A stretch of DNA of 64,000 nt from NP936 sp002726085 (GCA_036012905.1 DASCQF010000189.1:18588-82587); one strand, 5' to 3'; shown: positions 1-8,376, numbered from the stretch's first letter. A program made the numbers and translations. Notes: generated by a model not told the origin, from the sequence alone.

Positions 1-917
1 TTGCCGTATCGGCGTATCGCCTCGCGCGCGTTGTCGAGAGCAGCATCGTCGAACCCGAACGCCGACCGGTAGGTCGCCATGACCTTTGCTCCTCCGGGAT
101 GGAGCACGTGGTGGCTCACGTCAGCAAGCCGCACGCCCTGGTCTTCCAGGAACTGCCCGACGACCGGCTTGACGGCGGTTGCGACGAAACGGGGCACATC
201 GCGCGACAGGATGAGCCGCATGCCATCACTGGTAAAACGCCAGCCCATCAGGTCGGGCGCCTTCTGAAACAGATGCGTCCGGGTGTCGACCACGGTGGGG
301 CCGGGACCGGGCGTGTCATCGCCACCCACCAGGACCGCAGCCGCCCCATCGCCAAACAGCGCCGCGCCGATGAGATCGGTCGGCGTGCGGGCCGAGGTGG
401 AAAACACGAGGCTACAGAGCTCGACCGACAGGACGAGCGCGCGCTGGCTGGGATAGGCACGCAACGTGTCCGCGGCTCGAATCAGCGCCCCGGCGCCACC
501 GGCGCAGCCAAGACCGAACAGGGGCAACCGGCGCACGTCGGCGCGCATACCCAACCGCGCCGCCACGCGAGCATCGAGGCTGGGCGTGGTCAATCCAGTG
601 GTCGTCACGAAGAACAGATGGTCGATCTGGTCGGCGGACACCCCGGACGTCTGGAGGCACGTCCGTGCCGCGCATTCGAGGAGCTCGAGACCACATTCGG
701 CATACACGCCGTTCCGGACCTCAAAGGACCGGTCTAGCGCATACCAGTCGAGCGGACGCGCGAGATATCGCGTCTCCACACCGGTTCGGTCGAAGACCGG
801 AAGCAGACGCTCCATCGACCGGTCACCCCGGCAGACACGGGCCATCGCCCCGCGAGTCTCCGCCTGCTCGCAGCGGTTAAGAGGGAGCGCCGTAGCGACC
901 GAGACTATTCGAGGCAT
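1..917 (-). CDS. Type III polyketide synthase (chalcone/stilbene synthase-like), C-terminus beyond window
   Basis: Homodimeric condensing enzyme of the chalcone synthase superfamily that makes polyketides from acyl-CoA starters and malonyl-CoA in the cytosol; the product cannot be told from sequence. The reading frame opens at an ATG (MPRIVSVATALP) and is open to the window edge, giving about 305 residues. The nucleophilic Cys lies in GLGCAGGAGAL, the His in HVLHPGGAK, and the last visible residues RRYG(N) match the motif that holds the third catalytic residue, Asn. FGDGAAAVLVG is also typical of the family. The remaining ~40-60 residues lie outside. No partner genes are visible. Confidence 0.92.
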   Translation of the reverse strand, partial: MPRIVSVATALPLNRCEQAETRGAMARVCRGDRSMERLLPVFDRTGVETRYLARPLDWYALDRSFEVRNGVYAECGLELLECAARTCLQTSGVSADQIDHLFFVTTTGLTTPSLDARVAARLGMRADVRRLPLFGLGCAGGAGALIRAADTLRAYPSQRALVLSVELCSLVFSTSARTPTDLIGAALFGDGAAAVLVGGDDTPGPGPTVVDTRTHLFQKAPDLMGWRFTSDGMRLILSRDVPRFVATAVKPVVGQFLEDQGVRLADVSHHVLHPGGAKVMATYRSAFGFDDAALDNAREAIRRYG

Positions 918-1195
918 TTGCGTGAGGCTGTGCTCTGCGCCGATGATACACGCCTGCACCCTCCGTAGCCCACGACTGCGTCACCTGCCACACCGACCAG
1001 TCGGAGCTGGTGCGAGAATCAAACAGTGTCGCAGATCGAGACTTGCCGCGCGCTTTGTGAGACAATTCACGGCGCGTGCATGTAGACCTTTGCCCGGTCC
1101 CGCTACGTGATAGATCTCGGATACCGGGCATGAAACCATTGGTTCGGATTCGACAAGTTCCGTAGTTTTGGTTGTCGACTTCCAGGAGGACCGCT

Positions 1196-2509
1196 GTGAA
1201 AACCACCCAGTCCCTCGTTGCCATGCTGCTGTTCTCGGCCCTGTTGACGCTCCCGGCGAGCGTCTCTGCGCAGGTTCCCGAGTCCCCGACGTTCGCTGAT
1301 GACATCGCGCCGATCTTCTACGATCGATGTGTCAAGTGTCACCGCCCGGGCGAGATCGCGCCGATGTCGCTCATCAGCTACCAGGAAGCGCGCCCCTGGG
1401 CTCGCTCGATCAAGAACAAGGTGGAGACGCGGGCAATGCCTCCCTGGCACCTCGACAAGAACATCGGCGTGCAGAACTTCCTGAACGATCCCTCGTTGAG
1501 CGACGACCAGATCGCGACCATCGCCAAGTGGGTCGATAGCGGCGCGCCGCAGGGCAACCCGGCCAACACGCCGACGCCGCCCGAGTTCGCGCCCGCCGAC
1601 ACCTGGCAGATCGGCGAACCGGATCTGGTCGTCCGCTTTCCGACCTATGCGGTGCCGGCATCCGGGCCCGACCTGTTCGGTGACCTGTTCACCAATTTCG
1701 GACTGACCGAGAACCGCTACATCACCGCCATTCAGACCAAACCGGTCGGCGACAAGGCCCGGCAGGTTGTCCACCACGCGCTCTCCTACGCCGTCGAGCA
1801 GGATGAGTCGGGTGAGCGGATGGGTGGCGGCACCTTCCTGGTGGAGTATGCCTCTGGCAAGCAGGCCGAGGTGTACCCCGAAGGCACCGGGCTCATGCTG
1901 GAGGCCGACACTGAGGCGCGACTCAGCTATCACCTGCACTCGGTGGGCGAGGACATCGACGCCGTGGTCGAGCTGGGCATCAACTTCCTGCCGGCCGGCA
2001 CCGAGCCGGAGCACATCCGCTACTCGAAGCAGCTCGGCGGCTCTCACGGCCAGACCATCGGGGTGCTCGACATTCCGGCCGGTGAGGTCACGCGCTCAGA
2101 CGGGTATGCGCGGTTCAACAAGGCGGCGAAGATCACGATGTTCCAGCCGCACATGCACATGCTGGGCACCTATCAGTGCATCGAGTTCATCTACCCGACC
2201 CAGCCTGTCCGCGCCGAGACGGTGAACTGCGCGGCCTTCGACTACAACTGGCACATGAACTACAACTACGCCGCCGACTCGATGCCGCTCATACCGGCCG
2301 GCACGATCCTTCATGTCTCCACCTGGCTCGACAATTCCGCCGCCAACCGGGGGAACCTCGACGCGAGCAACTGGATTGGCGCCGGACAGCGCACCATGGA
2401 CGAGATGGCGTTCGCCTGGATCGGCTGGTATGACATGACCGACGAAGAGTACGAAGCAGAGGTCGCGACCCGGCAGGAGGCCCGGGAGAAGACCGACAAC
2501 GACAACTAG
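1196..2509 (+). CDS. Exported monohaem cytochrome c fused to a copper type II monooxygenase-like domain
   Basis: 437-residue secreted protein. GTG is preferred as start because AGGAGGA lies 5 bases upstream; an in-frame TTG 24 bases earlier lacks this. A signal peptide (LVAMLLFSALLTLPASVSAQ) is followed by a cytochrome c segment with haem motif CVKCH (C45, C48, H49) and an AMPPWHLD stretch that often accompanies it. The C-terminal ~280 residues resemble the peptidylglycine monooxygenase fold, with paired His (YHLHSVGE and QPHMHMLGT) that could bind copper. Substrate unknown; a periplasmic redox role is inferred. A second exported gene follows after 22 bases, probably in the same operon. Confidence 0.82.
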   Translation: MKTTQSLVAMLLFSALLTLPASVSAQVPESPTFADDIAPIFYDRCVKCHRPGEIAPMSLISYQEARPWARSIKNKVETRAMPPWHLDKNIGVQNFLNDPSLSDDQIATIAKWVDSGAPQGNPANTPTPPEFAPADTWQIGEPDLVVRFPTYAVPASGPDLFGDLFTNFGLTENRYITAIQTKPVGDKARQVVHHALSYAVEQDESGERMGGGTFLVEYASGKQAEVYPEGTGLMLEADTEARLSYHLHSVGEDIDAVVELGINFLPAGTEPEHIRYSKQLGGSHGQTIGVLDIPAGEVTRSDGYARFNKAAKITMFQPHMHMLGTYQCIEFIYPTQPVRAETVNCAAFDYNWHMNYNYAADSMPLIPAGTILHVSTWLDNSAANRGNLDASNWIGAGQRTMDEMAFAWIGWYDMTDEEYEAEVATRQEAREKTDNDN

Positions 2510-2531
2510 CCGCAAGACGAGAGAAACATCG

Positions 2532-3404
2532 ATGTCAAGCACGCAGAAACGCATTCCGGCGCTGAGTCTCGTGTTGCTCCTGGGCCTGACCGCTCAGGCC
2601 GCCGCCCAGGCGCACCCCGAGCACTTCAGGTTCAACTCGGGTCAGACGATCCAGCCGTTCTTCAATGGCTGGACCCCAAACGACGATGGCACCTTCGAGT
2701 TCCACTTCGCGTATCTCAACCGAAACTACGTCGAGGAGCTCGAAATCCCCGTCGGCCCGAAGAACCACTTGAGCCCTGGAGACCCGGACCGAGGACAGCC
2801 GACCTACTTCTACCCCCGCGAGCACTCGCGGATGTTCAGCGTGACCGTACCGGCCGACTGGGGTGATCGACAGCTCGTGTGGGAGGTCACGGTGAACGAC
2901 GAGCCCTACCGGGCTGTCGGATGGTTGCTGCCTGAATGGGAGATCGATTCCAACCCGGGCGCCAACCGCACTCCACCGGACGTGCTGGCGGCGAACCAGG
3001 CGCCCACGTTGACAGTGGGCGCCACGGCCACCGCGTCGGTCGGGAGCCCGCTCACCCTGCAGGCAAGCGTCACTGACGACGGTATCCCCCCGCCAAGGCA
3101 GTTCCGTGGTGGCGGCCAGGGCGTGTTGCCGACATTCGCACCGCAGGAGGGTGGCCCCACCCTGCCGTTCAACGTCCCACAGATTCAGACCCGAAACCTG
3201 CACAGGCCGACCCGGAATCGGGCCGATGGGGTCAGCGTTACCTGGACCCAGCTGCGCGGTCCGGCCGGCGCGCGGCTGGAGGCGACCGGTGACGATGGCT
3301 CGGTCACCGCTACGTTCGCCGAGCCCGGGGAGTATCTGTTCCGTGTGCAGGCATCGGACGGCCCCGCCAGCGTGAAGAAGATGGTGACGGTTACCGTCCG
3401 ATAA
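2532..3404 (+). CDS. Exported hypothetical protein with C-terminal PKD/Ig-like domain
   Basis: 290 residues with a clear signal peptide (LSLVLLLGLTAQAAAQA). The middle (FNGWTPNDDGTFEFHFAYLNRN) is a conserved-looking beta-rich module; the last ~120 residues read like a PKD or cadherin-like domain (GQTLTLQAS-type strand at VGSPLTLQASVTDDG, then VTWTQLRGPAGARL and EPGEYLFRVQASDG). It lies 22 bases after the cytochrome/monooxygenase-like gene and before a strong terminator, so the two are probably a bicistronic unit and may act together outside the inner membrane. No enzymatic motif seen; function unknown. Confidence 0.75.
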   Translation: MSSTQKRIPALSLVLLLGLTAQAAAQAHPEHFRFNSGQTIQPFFNGWTPNDDGTFEFHFAYLNRNYVEELEIPVGPKNHLSPGDPDRGQPTYFYPREHSRMFSVTVPADWGDRQLVWEVTVNDEPYRAVGWLLPEWEIDSNPGANRTPPDVLAANQAPTLTVGATATASVGSPLTLQASVTDDGIPPPRQFRGGGQGVLPTFAPQEGGPTLPFNVPQIQTRNLHRPTRNRADGVSVTWTQLRGPAGARLEATGDDGSVTATFAEPGEYLFRVQASDGPASVKKMVTVTVR

Positions 3405-3430
3405 CGCCGCCCCTGCGCCACGCATAACAA

Positions 3431-3472
3431 GAGCCCGTCCGGGTGTGAGACCCGGACGGGCTCTTTCTCTTT
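3431..3472 (+). terminator. Rho-independent terminator
   Basis: Perfect 14-bp stem (GAGCCCGTCCGGGT paired with its complement) around a 5-base loop, followed by TTTCTCTTT. It begins 27 bases after the stop codon of the exported PKD-like protein and ends that two-gene unit. Confidence 0.93.
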
Positions 3473-3520
3473 GTCCGGCCAGACGCGCTGTCGTCTGAGG
3501 GCGGCAGGCGCGCGATAATG

Positions 3521-3586
3521 CGCGCCCCGCGTGCGGCAGCGCCCCCCACAAGCGCCCGCGTGGGGTCCGGGGCGAAGCCCCGTCTA
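3521..3586 (-). repeat. GC-rich hairpin repeat beginning at a stop codon (subfamily 1)
   Basis: Read on the minus strand, the TAG stop of the thioredoxin-like gene runs directly into ACGGGGCTTCGCCCCG and then ACCCCACGCGGGCGCTTGTGG. Nearly the same string starts at the TAG of the DUF3179 gene near 44134. The first part folds into a UUCG-capped hairpin and probably forms the 3' end of the mRNA. Confidence 0.75.
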
Positions 3587-4591
3587 AAGAAGCCGCTCGA
3601 TGTGGGGCGCCAGCTCGTCGTAGGGCAGGTCCCCTGGGTTGTAGAGCTGCACGATGCCTTCGCGGTCGATGACGACCAGCGTCGGTGTCGAGCTGACACC
3701 GAAGTCCAGGAAATTCTGCTGGCTCACTGGCACGCTCATCCAAGACGGGATCGGATAGCGCTCCTGGTAGGCGCCCCGTAAGAAATCGAGCTCCTGCTCC
3801 GGCGTCGCGTCCTGTCCGCGAGCCACATAGCCGTAGAGCTGGGTCGGCCCGATGATGGTGAGACCGCGTTCGCCGTACTCCTCATGCAACTGCTCGAGAA
3901 TTGGAAGTTGCCGTTTGCAGTCCGGGCACCAATGGGCCCAGAAATACGCCACGACCACCTGACCGGTCAGATCGTCGGCTGATGGCAACGGCGCGCCAAG
4001 GTGATGTTCGACATCGAGCACAGGAAACGGCTGTCCTTCCAGGTCGAGCAGCAGAACATTCTTCTGGATCCGCGTCTCGACCGAGGTCCCCCGATAGCGC
4101 TCGCGCTCGCCGCGCAAGAACTCGACCGCACCTTGGTTATCTCCCCGAGCGTCCTGCGCCTGCCCGATCACTTCAATCCCAGCACCCAGCGCCAGCTCTA
4201 ACTGGCTGTCCGCATCCAGGTCCCGCACATCGAGCAGCGCGATGCTGCCGTCTCGTGCCTCATTCGCATACTCTTCGGCCACATCCCAGCGCTCGGCGAA
4301 GCTGGCGCCGCGACCGAGCCACGACGCGGCGAGCAGCCACTGGGGCGACGCCTGGTCGTGGTGCGGACGCTGACCTTCGATAAGGGCCTGCGCCGCGTCG
4401 ACCTCTTCTGCCCAGGCCATGTCACGCATCTGGCCGACAAGCTCCGAAAGCTCGAGTGCCGCTCCGGACGGCGCCGCGGCAACCTCTGGCGCCGGGGTCG
4501 AGACGAAGTCTGTCTCCGCCGGCGCGGACCCGCAGGCCAGACTCAACACCGCCACGAACACGCACGCCAGCCCTGCTATTCTTTTCACCAT
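3584..4591 (-). CDS. Thioredoxin-like (TlpA/ResA-type) lipoprotein
   Basis: 335 residues. A lipoprotein signal ends in LSLAC (lipidated C20). Residues 50-190 are alpha-helical and resemble a TPR-like linker without firm assignment. From ~190 there is a redoxin fold with the active site CPDC (C222, C225) in FWAHWCPDCKRQLP and a cis-Pro region SSTPTLVVIDREG. It probably works as a membrane-anchored thiol-disulfide oxidoreductase on the periplasmic side, as TlpA/ResA proteins do in cytochrome c maturation. It is transcribed alone, convergent with the preceding exported pair. Confidence 0.88.
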   Translation of the reverse strand: MVKRIAGLACVFVAVLSLACGSAPAETDFVSTPAPEVAAAPSGAALELSELVGQMRDMAWAEEVDAAQALIEGQRPHHDQASPQWLLAASWLGRGASFAERWDVAEEYANEARDGSIALLDVRDLDADSQLELALGAGIEVIGQAQDARGDNQGAVEFLRGERERYRGTSVETRIQKNVLLLDLEGQPFPVLDVEHHLGAPLPSADDLTGQVVVAYFWAHWCPDCKRQLPILEQLHEEYGERGLTIIGPTQLYGYVARGQDATPEQELDFLRGAYQERYPIPSWMSVPVSQQNFLDFGVSSTPTLVVIDREGIVQLYNPGDLPYDELAPHIERLL

Positions 4592-4771
4592 TCGGGCGCC
4601 TCCCCTGCAGTCGATGACCAGAGCGTCCAGGAATTCTACTCCCGTCGACGGCCCACTGACACACCGTTCTCAGAATCCATCGATCTTAGAATCAGACGCA
4701 GCGTCGCAATCACCGGTTCCCGGCACATCAATCGCGGCAGTGCTGCGCTTACGTCCGCGCCGTCAGGCCTA

Positions 4772-4777
4772 TATACT
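4772..4777 (+). promoter_or_regulatory. Candidate -10 box for a near-leaderless gene
   Basis: TATACT ends 10 bases before the ATG of the next lipoprotein gene, which would place the transcript start only a few bases upstream of the start codon. No convincing -35 hexamer or Shine-Dalgarno sequence is present. Confidence 0.4.
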
Positions 4778-4787
4778 CTGCGCCAGG

Positions 4788-5324
4788 ATGAAAATCGAGT
4801 CCTGCTGTCCCTTGCGTGTCTGGTTCGCTGCGCTCGGCGTCGCGTCACTCGTACCGCTGGTTGCCTGCACGGCAGCCAGCACATCTGACGAGACCGCCCC
4901 GCAGGCACAACCAGCTGCGATCATCGCCGACGCCGAGCCCCCCGAACCAGAGCTGGTCTTCATCAACCTGCTGCCCTGGGGCGAGATCGACTTCCAACGC
5001 GGTGAGTTTCCGTCGCTCGGCGACTGTAACGCCCTCGTGCGCTCGTTTCCGGACTATTCCTTCTATACGACATCCGAGCGGTGCGAGCCAATCGACGACC
5101 CGGTCCATTGCACCGTCTGGCAGGACGGCGACGACACGCGGGTCCAGATCGACTGCTTCAAAGGTGCCGGGGGGTGCGAGATCGAGCTCACGCGCCACGA
5201 CCTGCTCGCCGAAAGTGGCACGCGAACCGTTACCGAGCGCTGTGCGCCTTTCTCGCTTGCCGACGCCTGGGGGCGATATCAGGTCTCCGAGCCGGCCGAA
5301 CCAGGGTCTACCGGAACACCGTAA
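4788..5324 (+). CDS. Cysteine-rich lipoprotein, unknown function
   Basis: 178 residues. The lipoprotein signal ends in PLVAC, followed by a Thr/Ala/Pro-rich spacer and a small domain with several Cys (GDCNALV, SERCEPI, HCTVW, DCFKGAGGCE, ERCAPF), suggesting disulfides in the periplasm. The start ATG is chosen because the lipobox sits at a normal distance from it; the same frame is open further upstream but has no signal there. The gene has a TATACT box just upstream and overlaps the 3' end of the convergent gene by 17 bases. No family recognised. Confidence 0.72.
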   Translation: MKIESCCPLRVWFAALGVASLVPLVACTAASTSDETAPQAQPAAIIADAEPPEPELVFINLLPWGEIDFQRGEFPSLGDCNALVRSFPDYSFYTTSERCEPIDDPVHCTVWQDGDDTRVQIDCFKGAGGCEIELTRHDLLAESGTRTVTERCAPFSLADAWGRYQVSEPAEPGSTGTP

Positions 5325-5622
5325 AGGCGACATCTCGACTGACCGGCGACAACTCCACGTCGTCGCGAGCTTCTACAGTCAGAACGTAGGCGCCAGGCTC
5401 CAGCGCCTGTCGTGGCACCTCCACCCGGTAGGCATCTGTAAAGCCATCTGCCACGCGTTGCACCACGTCGATGAAAACCGTGTTCTGCTCGACTCGCGGC
5501 GCTGCTGACTCCAGACGCGACACACCGACCGTGATCAGGAGAACCACAACCGTTGACCCGGTACCGTAGACTATGCGGCGAAGCCTCTTGGCTCTCGCGA
5601 TGTCGGGTCTCGCTACATCCAT
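5308..5622 (-). pseudogene. Chimeric remnant: N-terminus of HlyD/RND-type adaptor joined to an unrelated C-terminal tail
   Basis: 104-residue frame starting 2 bases after padR. The first ~53 residues (cytosolic Arg-rich head, one membrane helix VVVLLITVGVSRL, then AAPRVEQNTVFIDVVQR) look like the start of the periplasmic adaptor usually found beside PadR-controlled ABC exporters in Acidobacteriota. The rest (YRVEVPRQALEPGAYVLTVE to DVAFTVFR) resembles instead the last strands of an exported VWFA-type protein. Adaptor proteins are ~400 residues, so this is a fusion after deletion, or an assembly join. A membrane-anchored product could still be made. Confidence 0.6.
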
Positions 5623-5624
5623 GG

Positions 5625-5957
5625 CTAGGTCGCCTCCATGATGCGCGCGACGGCGCTCGAGAGGCGCTCCCAGTTCAACGATTCCCGCTGGAGCTGCCGT
5701 CGTCCAGTGCGTGTGAGTTCGTAGAACTTGGCCTGCCGATTGTTCTCCGAGTTCCCCCATGAGGATCGTAGCCAGCCGTGTTGCTCCAAACGATGGAGCG
5801 CAGGATAGAGCGAGCCCTGATTGACCTGCAGCACTTCGTCGGAGACCTGCTGAATCCGCTGCGAAATTCCCCACCCATGACGCGGACCCAGCGCCAGCGT
5901 CTTGAGAATGAGCATGTCCAGCGTACCCTGCAGAAGGTCGGATTTGTTCTTGACCAT
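5625..5957 (-). CDS. PadR-family transcriptional regulator
   Basis: 110 residues, full length for the short PadR subfamily: LLQGTLDMLILKTLALGPRHG opens the winged helix, followed by NQGSLYPALHRLEQHGWL and the wing region FYELTRTGRRQL. Such repressors usually control an adjacent ABC-type export operon. Here the downstream adaptor gene and the divergent ABC ATPase gene are both truncated, so the regulator has outlived its targets. Its promoter contains a perfect inverted repeat, which suggests autoregulation. Confidence 0.93.
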   Translation of the reverse strand: MVKNKSDLLQGTLDMLILKTLALGPRHGWGISQRIQQVSDEVLQVNQGSLYPALHRLEQHGWLRSSWGNSENNRQAKFYELTRTGRRQLQRESLNWERLSSAVARIMEAT

Positions 5958-5986
5958 CGTTGTCCGTTCCTTTTTTTACCCCTAAC

Positions 5987-6026
5987 CAATCGACAAGAGG
6001 TAATATGATCCATCTCTTGTCGATTG
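5987..6026. promoter_or_regulatory. Probable PadR operator (13-bp perfect inverted repeat)
   Basis: CAATCGACAAGAG and its exact reverse complement CTCTTGTCGATTG are separated by 14 bases in the 89-bp space between padR and the divergent ABC gene. The arms overlap the padR -35/-10 region, the expected place for an autorepressor site. Confidence 0.8.
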
Positions 6027-6030
6027 TCAA
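6002..6030 (-). promoter_or_regulatory. Sigma70-type promoter of padR
   Basis: On the minus strand TTGACA (complement of 6025-6030) and CATATT (complement of 6002-6007) are spaced by exactly 17 bases. The promoter is embedded in the inverted repeat, so a bound dimer would block it. Confidence 0.7.
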
Positions 6031-6046
6031 TAGGAAGAGGAGGGGC

Positions 6047-6193
6047 ATGTCCGAACCACTGATCGCGCTGCGCAACATTGAAGAGTCTCTTGCCTACGGA
6101 AAAAGTCAGACCTTCGTGCTGCGGCAAATCACATTGGACATCGCCGACGACCACTTCGTGTCGATCATGGGACCTTCCGGCGCGGGTAACAGG
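6047..6193 (+). pseudogene. N-terminal fragment of a MacB/LolD-type ABC ATPase
   Basis: Starts with a good ribosome site (GGAAGAGGAGG) and the family N-terminus MSEPLIALRNIEESLAYGKS, then FVSIMGPSGAG. Homology stops inside the Walker A loop: the Lys-Ser/Thr that should follow GPSGAG is replaced by NRKRR. ATP binding is therefore lost and ~180 residues are missing. It is the divergent partner of padR and the export gene one would expect the regulator to control. Confidence 0.75.
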
Positions 6194-6357
6194 AAGCGGA
6201 GAATGGCTTTGAGGTGCAACTGCGGTCCGCCGTCGAGGCGGTGGCGCTCGAGCAGGGCGTGCACTTCGTTTTTGACCGCCTGACAACGCCTATCACTTGG
6301 GCCGACCAGGCCTACGACCTCACCGAACGGATCATCGAGCGGCTGGATGCAAACTAG
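6190..6357 (+). pseudogene. C-terminal fragment of an OmpH/Skp-like periplasmic chaperone
   Basis: In a different frame from the ABC fragment, starting right at its break, is a 55-codon stretch without a start codon: QEAENGFEVQLRSAVEAVAL, then GVHFVFDRLTTPITWADQ and DLTERIIERL before TAG. The pattern (helix, hydrophobic strand, acidic-Leu-Thr, terminal helix) is that of the end of OmpH/Skp proteins. Its N-terminal two-thirds are missing. Assignment rests on a short stretch. Confidence 0.45.
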
Positions 6358-6584
6358 CGACCTGGTGTCCACCTTTGCGCCCTCCCGGAAGGTCGCGGGC
6401 TTGAACTGGCCAACTTCACCGAAATGATCTGGCACCCCCCCACCCGATTCCTCAACGGCGATCAGTCGCTTGCCTGTTGCTCCACGCAGGACGCTGGTGG
6501 TACAATTTGTGGATGTGTCGCAATAGACACTCGGTAACCTCTGTCCCTCCGGGTGCATTGCAAGTTGACCCTCCGAGCCGATTC

Positions 6585-7157
6585 ATGTCTGGACAGTTAC
6601 GACGGATAGGGCTTGGCCTCTGCGCGATGCTTGCGCTGGCCGGCAGCACTGCTGCTCAGGTCATCCCGATGAGCTTCGCGGAAATGCTGAGCGCGGCCGA
6701 CACGGTCGTGGTTGCCGAGGCGATCGACTCGCGGGCGGAGTGGGTGACCACCGGGGCGAACCGCGCCATCGTGACCCGCGTGACCTTCCGGGTGACCGAA
6801 ACCTTTAAGGGGGCCGAGCGACTGCTGCTGCCACTGGAGTTCCTGGGTGGCATGGTCGGCAACATCCGACAGCAGGTCTCTGGCGTGCCGACGTTCAATC
6901 TCGGTGACCGCGCGGTGCTGTTCGTCTCGGGAGAGCGGGCGGCGAGCCCGATCGTTGGGCACATGCAAGGCCGTTTTCCGATCAACAACGCGCCGAACGG
7001 AACGGCCTACGTCACGCTCCACGACCGGCGCGCCTTCTCGGCTGTGAACCAGGTCGGGGCGCCGGTCACCGTCAGCCCCGTGGCGATCCCGGCAATGACT
7101 CTGGCGGCCTTCCGGGCCGAAATTGAACGACTGTTGAGCGTCGACGTGAGTCGGTAG
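6585..7157 (+). CDS. Exported hypothetical protein
   Basis: 190 residues. The chosen ATG gives a signal peptide (GLGLCAMLALAGSTAAQV); a longer in-frame reading upstream has no signal. The mature part (FAEMLSAADTVVVAEAIDSR, then VTRVTFRVTETFKG and LGDRAVLFVSGE) resembles small periplasmic beta-rich proteins found beside matrixin metalloproteases. A TACAAT box lies ~80 bases upstream. It precedes the matrixin gene and may share a transcript with it. Function unknown. Confidence 0.72.
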   Translation: MSGQLRRIGLGLCAMLALAGSTAAQVIPMSFAEMLSAADTVVVAEAIDSRAEWVTTGANRAIVTRVTFRVTETFKGAERLLLPLEFLGGMVGNIRQQVSGVPTFNLGDRAVLFVSGERAASPIVGHMQGRFPINNAPNGTAYVTLHDRRAFSAVNQVGAPVTVSPVAIPAMTLAAFRAEIERLLSVDVSR

Positions 7158-7248
7158 CTCGACACGGAGCAGCTTTGGCCCAGGCGCTCCAAAGCACTGC
7201 TGTCAGGAAAAACAGCCGTGGCACTCAAAGAAAAACTGTTCTTCCTAA

Positions 7249-8376
7249 TTGTTCGGCTGTATCGCGATCGTCTCAGTCACGCATACCCTGTTCGCTTTCG
7301 TCTTTGTCGAGCCTGAAGCCCGTTGGCCTGCCGGCGAAATCATGATGGAGATGCAGCTCGGTAGCGCCAGCGGGCTCATCGATGATTCGGCCGACTGGAA
7401 CGAGTGTGCCATTGCGGCGCTGGTTGACTGGAACGCGAACCTGGGCGGCACCGGTGTCAGCTTCAACGCAATCCGAAACTCCACACAACCAGCCGGCAGC
7501 AACGACGGGTTCAACAACGTCTTTTGGAGTGACGATATCTTCGGTACACCGTTCGGCGAACAAACGCTGGCGGTCACTGCACATTGGTACTTCGAACAAG
7601 CTGGTGTCGACACGCTTGCCGAGGCGGACGTGATCTTCAACAACGCCCAAGCATTCAATTGCTACCGCGGCGCGCGACGTCTGGGCCCAACACCGGAGAG
7701 CACCAGCATGTCGGACATGAAGCGCACAGCGCTGCACGAGTTCGGGCACGTACTGGGTCTGGATCATCCGGACCAGACCACCCCGCCGCAGACAGAAGAC
7801 GCTATCATGACTTCAACGGTTACCGACATCGATTCGTTGCAGCTCGACGACATCTACGGCGCGAAGACGTTGTATGGCGTCGCCGTGGTGGGCATCCCGT
7901 TCCCGCCGCGTGACCAGGTTCTGGATTTCTTCCTGGATCTCGAGAACGAGTACCGAGACACGCTCGGGCGCCAACAGAACAACCCGGGAAGTGTCAATGC
8001 GGAGGGCTCGGCGGTCTGGTTCCCCGAGTGGTTGCGATACGTGCTGAACGGCTGCACGGTCGAGGAGGCGGCTTTCCGCGTCGGTTTGCAAATCATTGGG
8101 CAGGGAGTCCAGCCGGTGTGCGGGGTTGTTGCATCTGGCACCATCGAGTTCCCTCCGCGGAACGAGTCGCTCGACTTCCTGACCGATCTCGACACCCTCT
8201 ACAGGGACATACTGAACGAGACAGCACCGGACAGCTACATCGATCTCGAGGGCAAAGCGGTCTGGCTGCAGGAGTATCTACGGTATCGGGTCAACGGCTG
8301 CAACAACCAGGAGGCGACCGACAAGGTGTTTCAGCAGATCCGCGGCAGCGGGATCGCGCCGGTCTGCACCGCTTGA
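7249..8376 (+). CDS. Secreted matrixin-like (M10) metalloprotease with two C-terminal repeats; signal peptide probably frameshifted
   Basis: Zinc site HEFGHVLGLDH (H163, H167, H173; catalytic E164) followed by the Met-turn AIMTS mark a metzincin of the matrixin type. Residues ~208-288 and ~291-375 are two copies of an ~80-residue module (IPFPPRDQVLDFF.../IEFPPRNESLDFL..., each ending NGC...PVC). The frame begins with a weak TTG. A better start is GTG at 7218 with AGGAAA before it; removing one C at 7254 joins it to this frame and yields a perfect signal peptide (ALKEKLFFLIV+GCIAIVSVTHTLFA). Probably an exported protease with a one-base error or mutation. Confidence 0.85.
   Translation: MFGCIAIVSVTHTLFAFVFVEPEARWPAGEIMMEMQLGSASGLIDDSADWNECAIAALVDWNANLGGTGVSFNAIRNSTQPAGSNDGFNNVFWSDDIFGTPFGEQTLAVTAHWYFEQAGVDTLAEADVIFNNAQAFNCYRGARRLGPTPESTSMSDMKRTALHEFGHVLGLDHPDQTTPPQTEDAIMTSTVTDIDSLQLDDIYGAKTLYGVAVVGIPFPPRDQVLDFFLDLENEYRDTLGRQQNNPGSVNAEGSAVWFPEWLRYVLNGCTVEEAAFRVGLQIIGQGVQPVCGVVASGTIEFPPRNESLDFLTDLDTLYRDILNETAPDSYIDLEGKAVWLQEYLRYRVNGCNNQEATDKVFQQIRGSGIAPVCTA

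Noticed and set aside
2535..3743. 402-codon minus-strand frame
   Set aside because: Runs through a strong plus-strand terminator and the exported gene's antisense strand; no family features.
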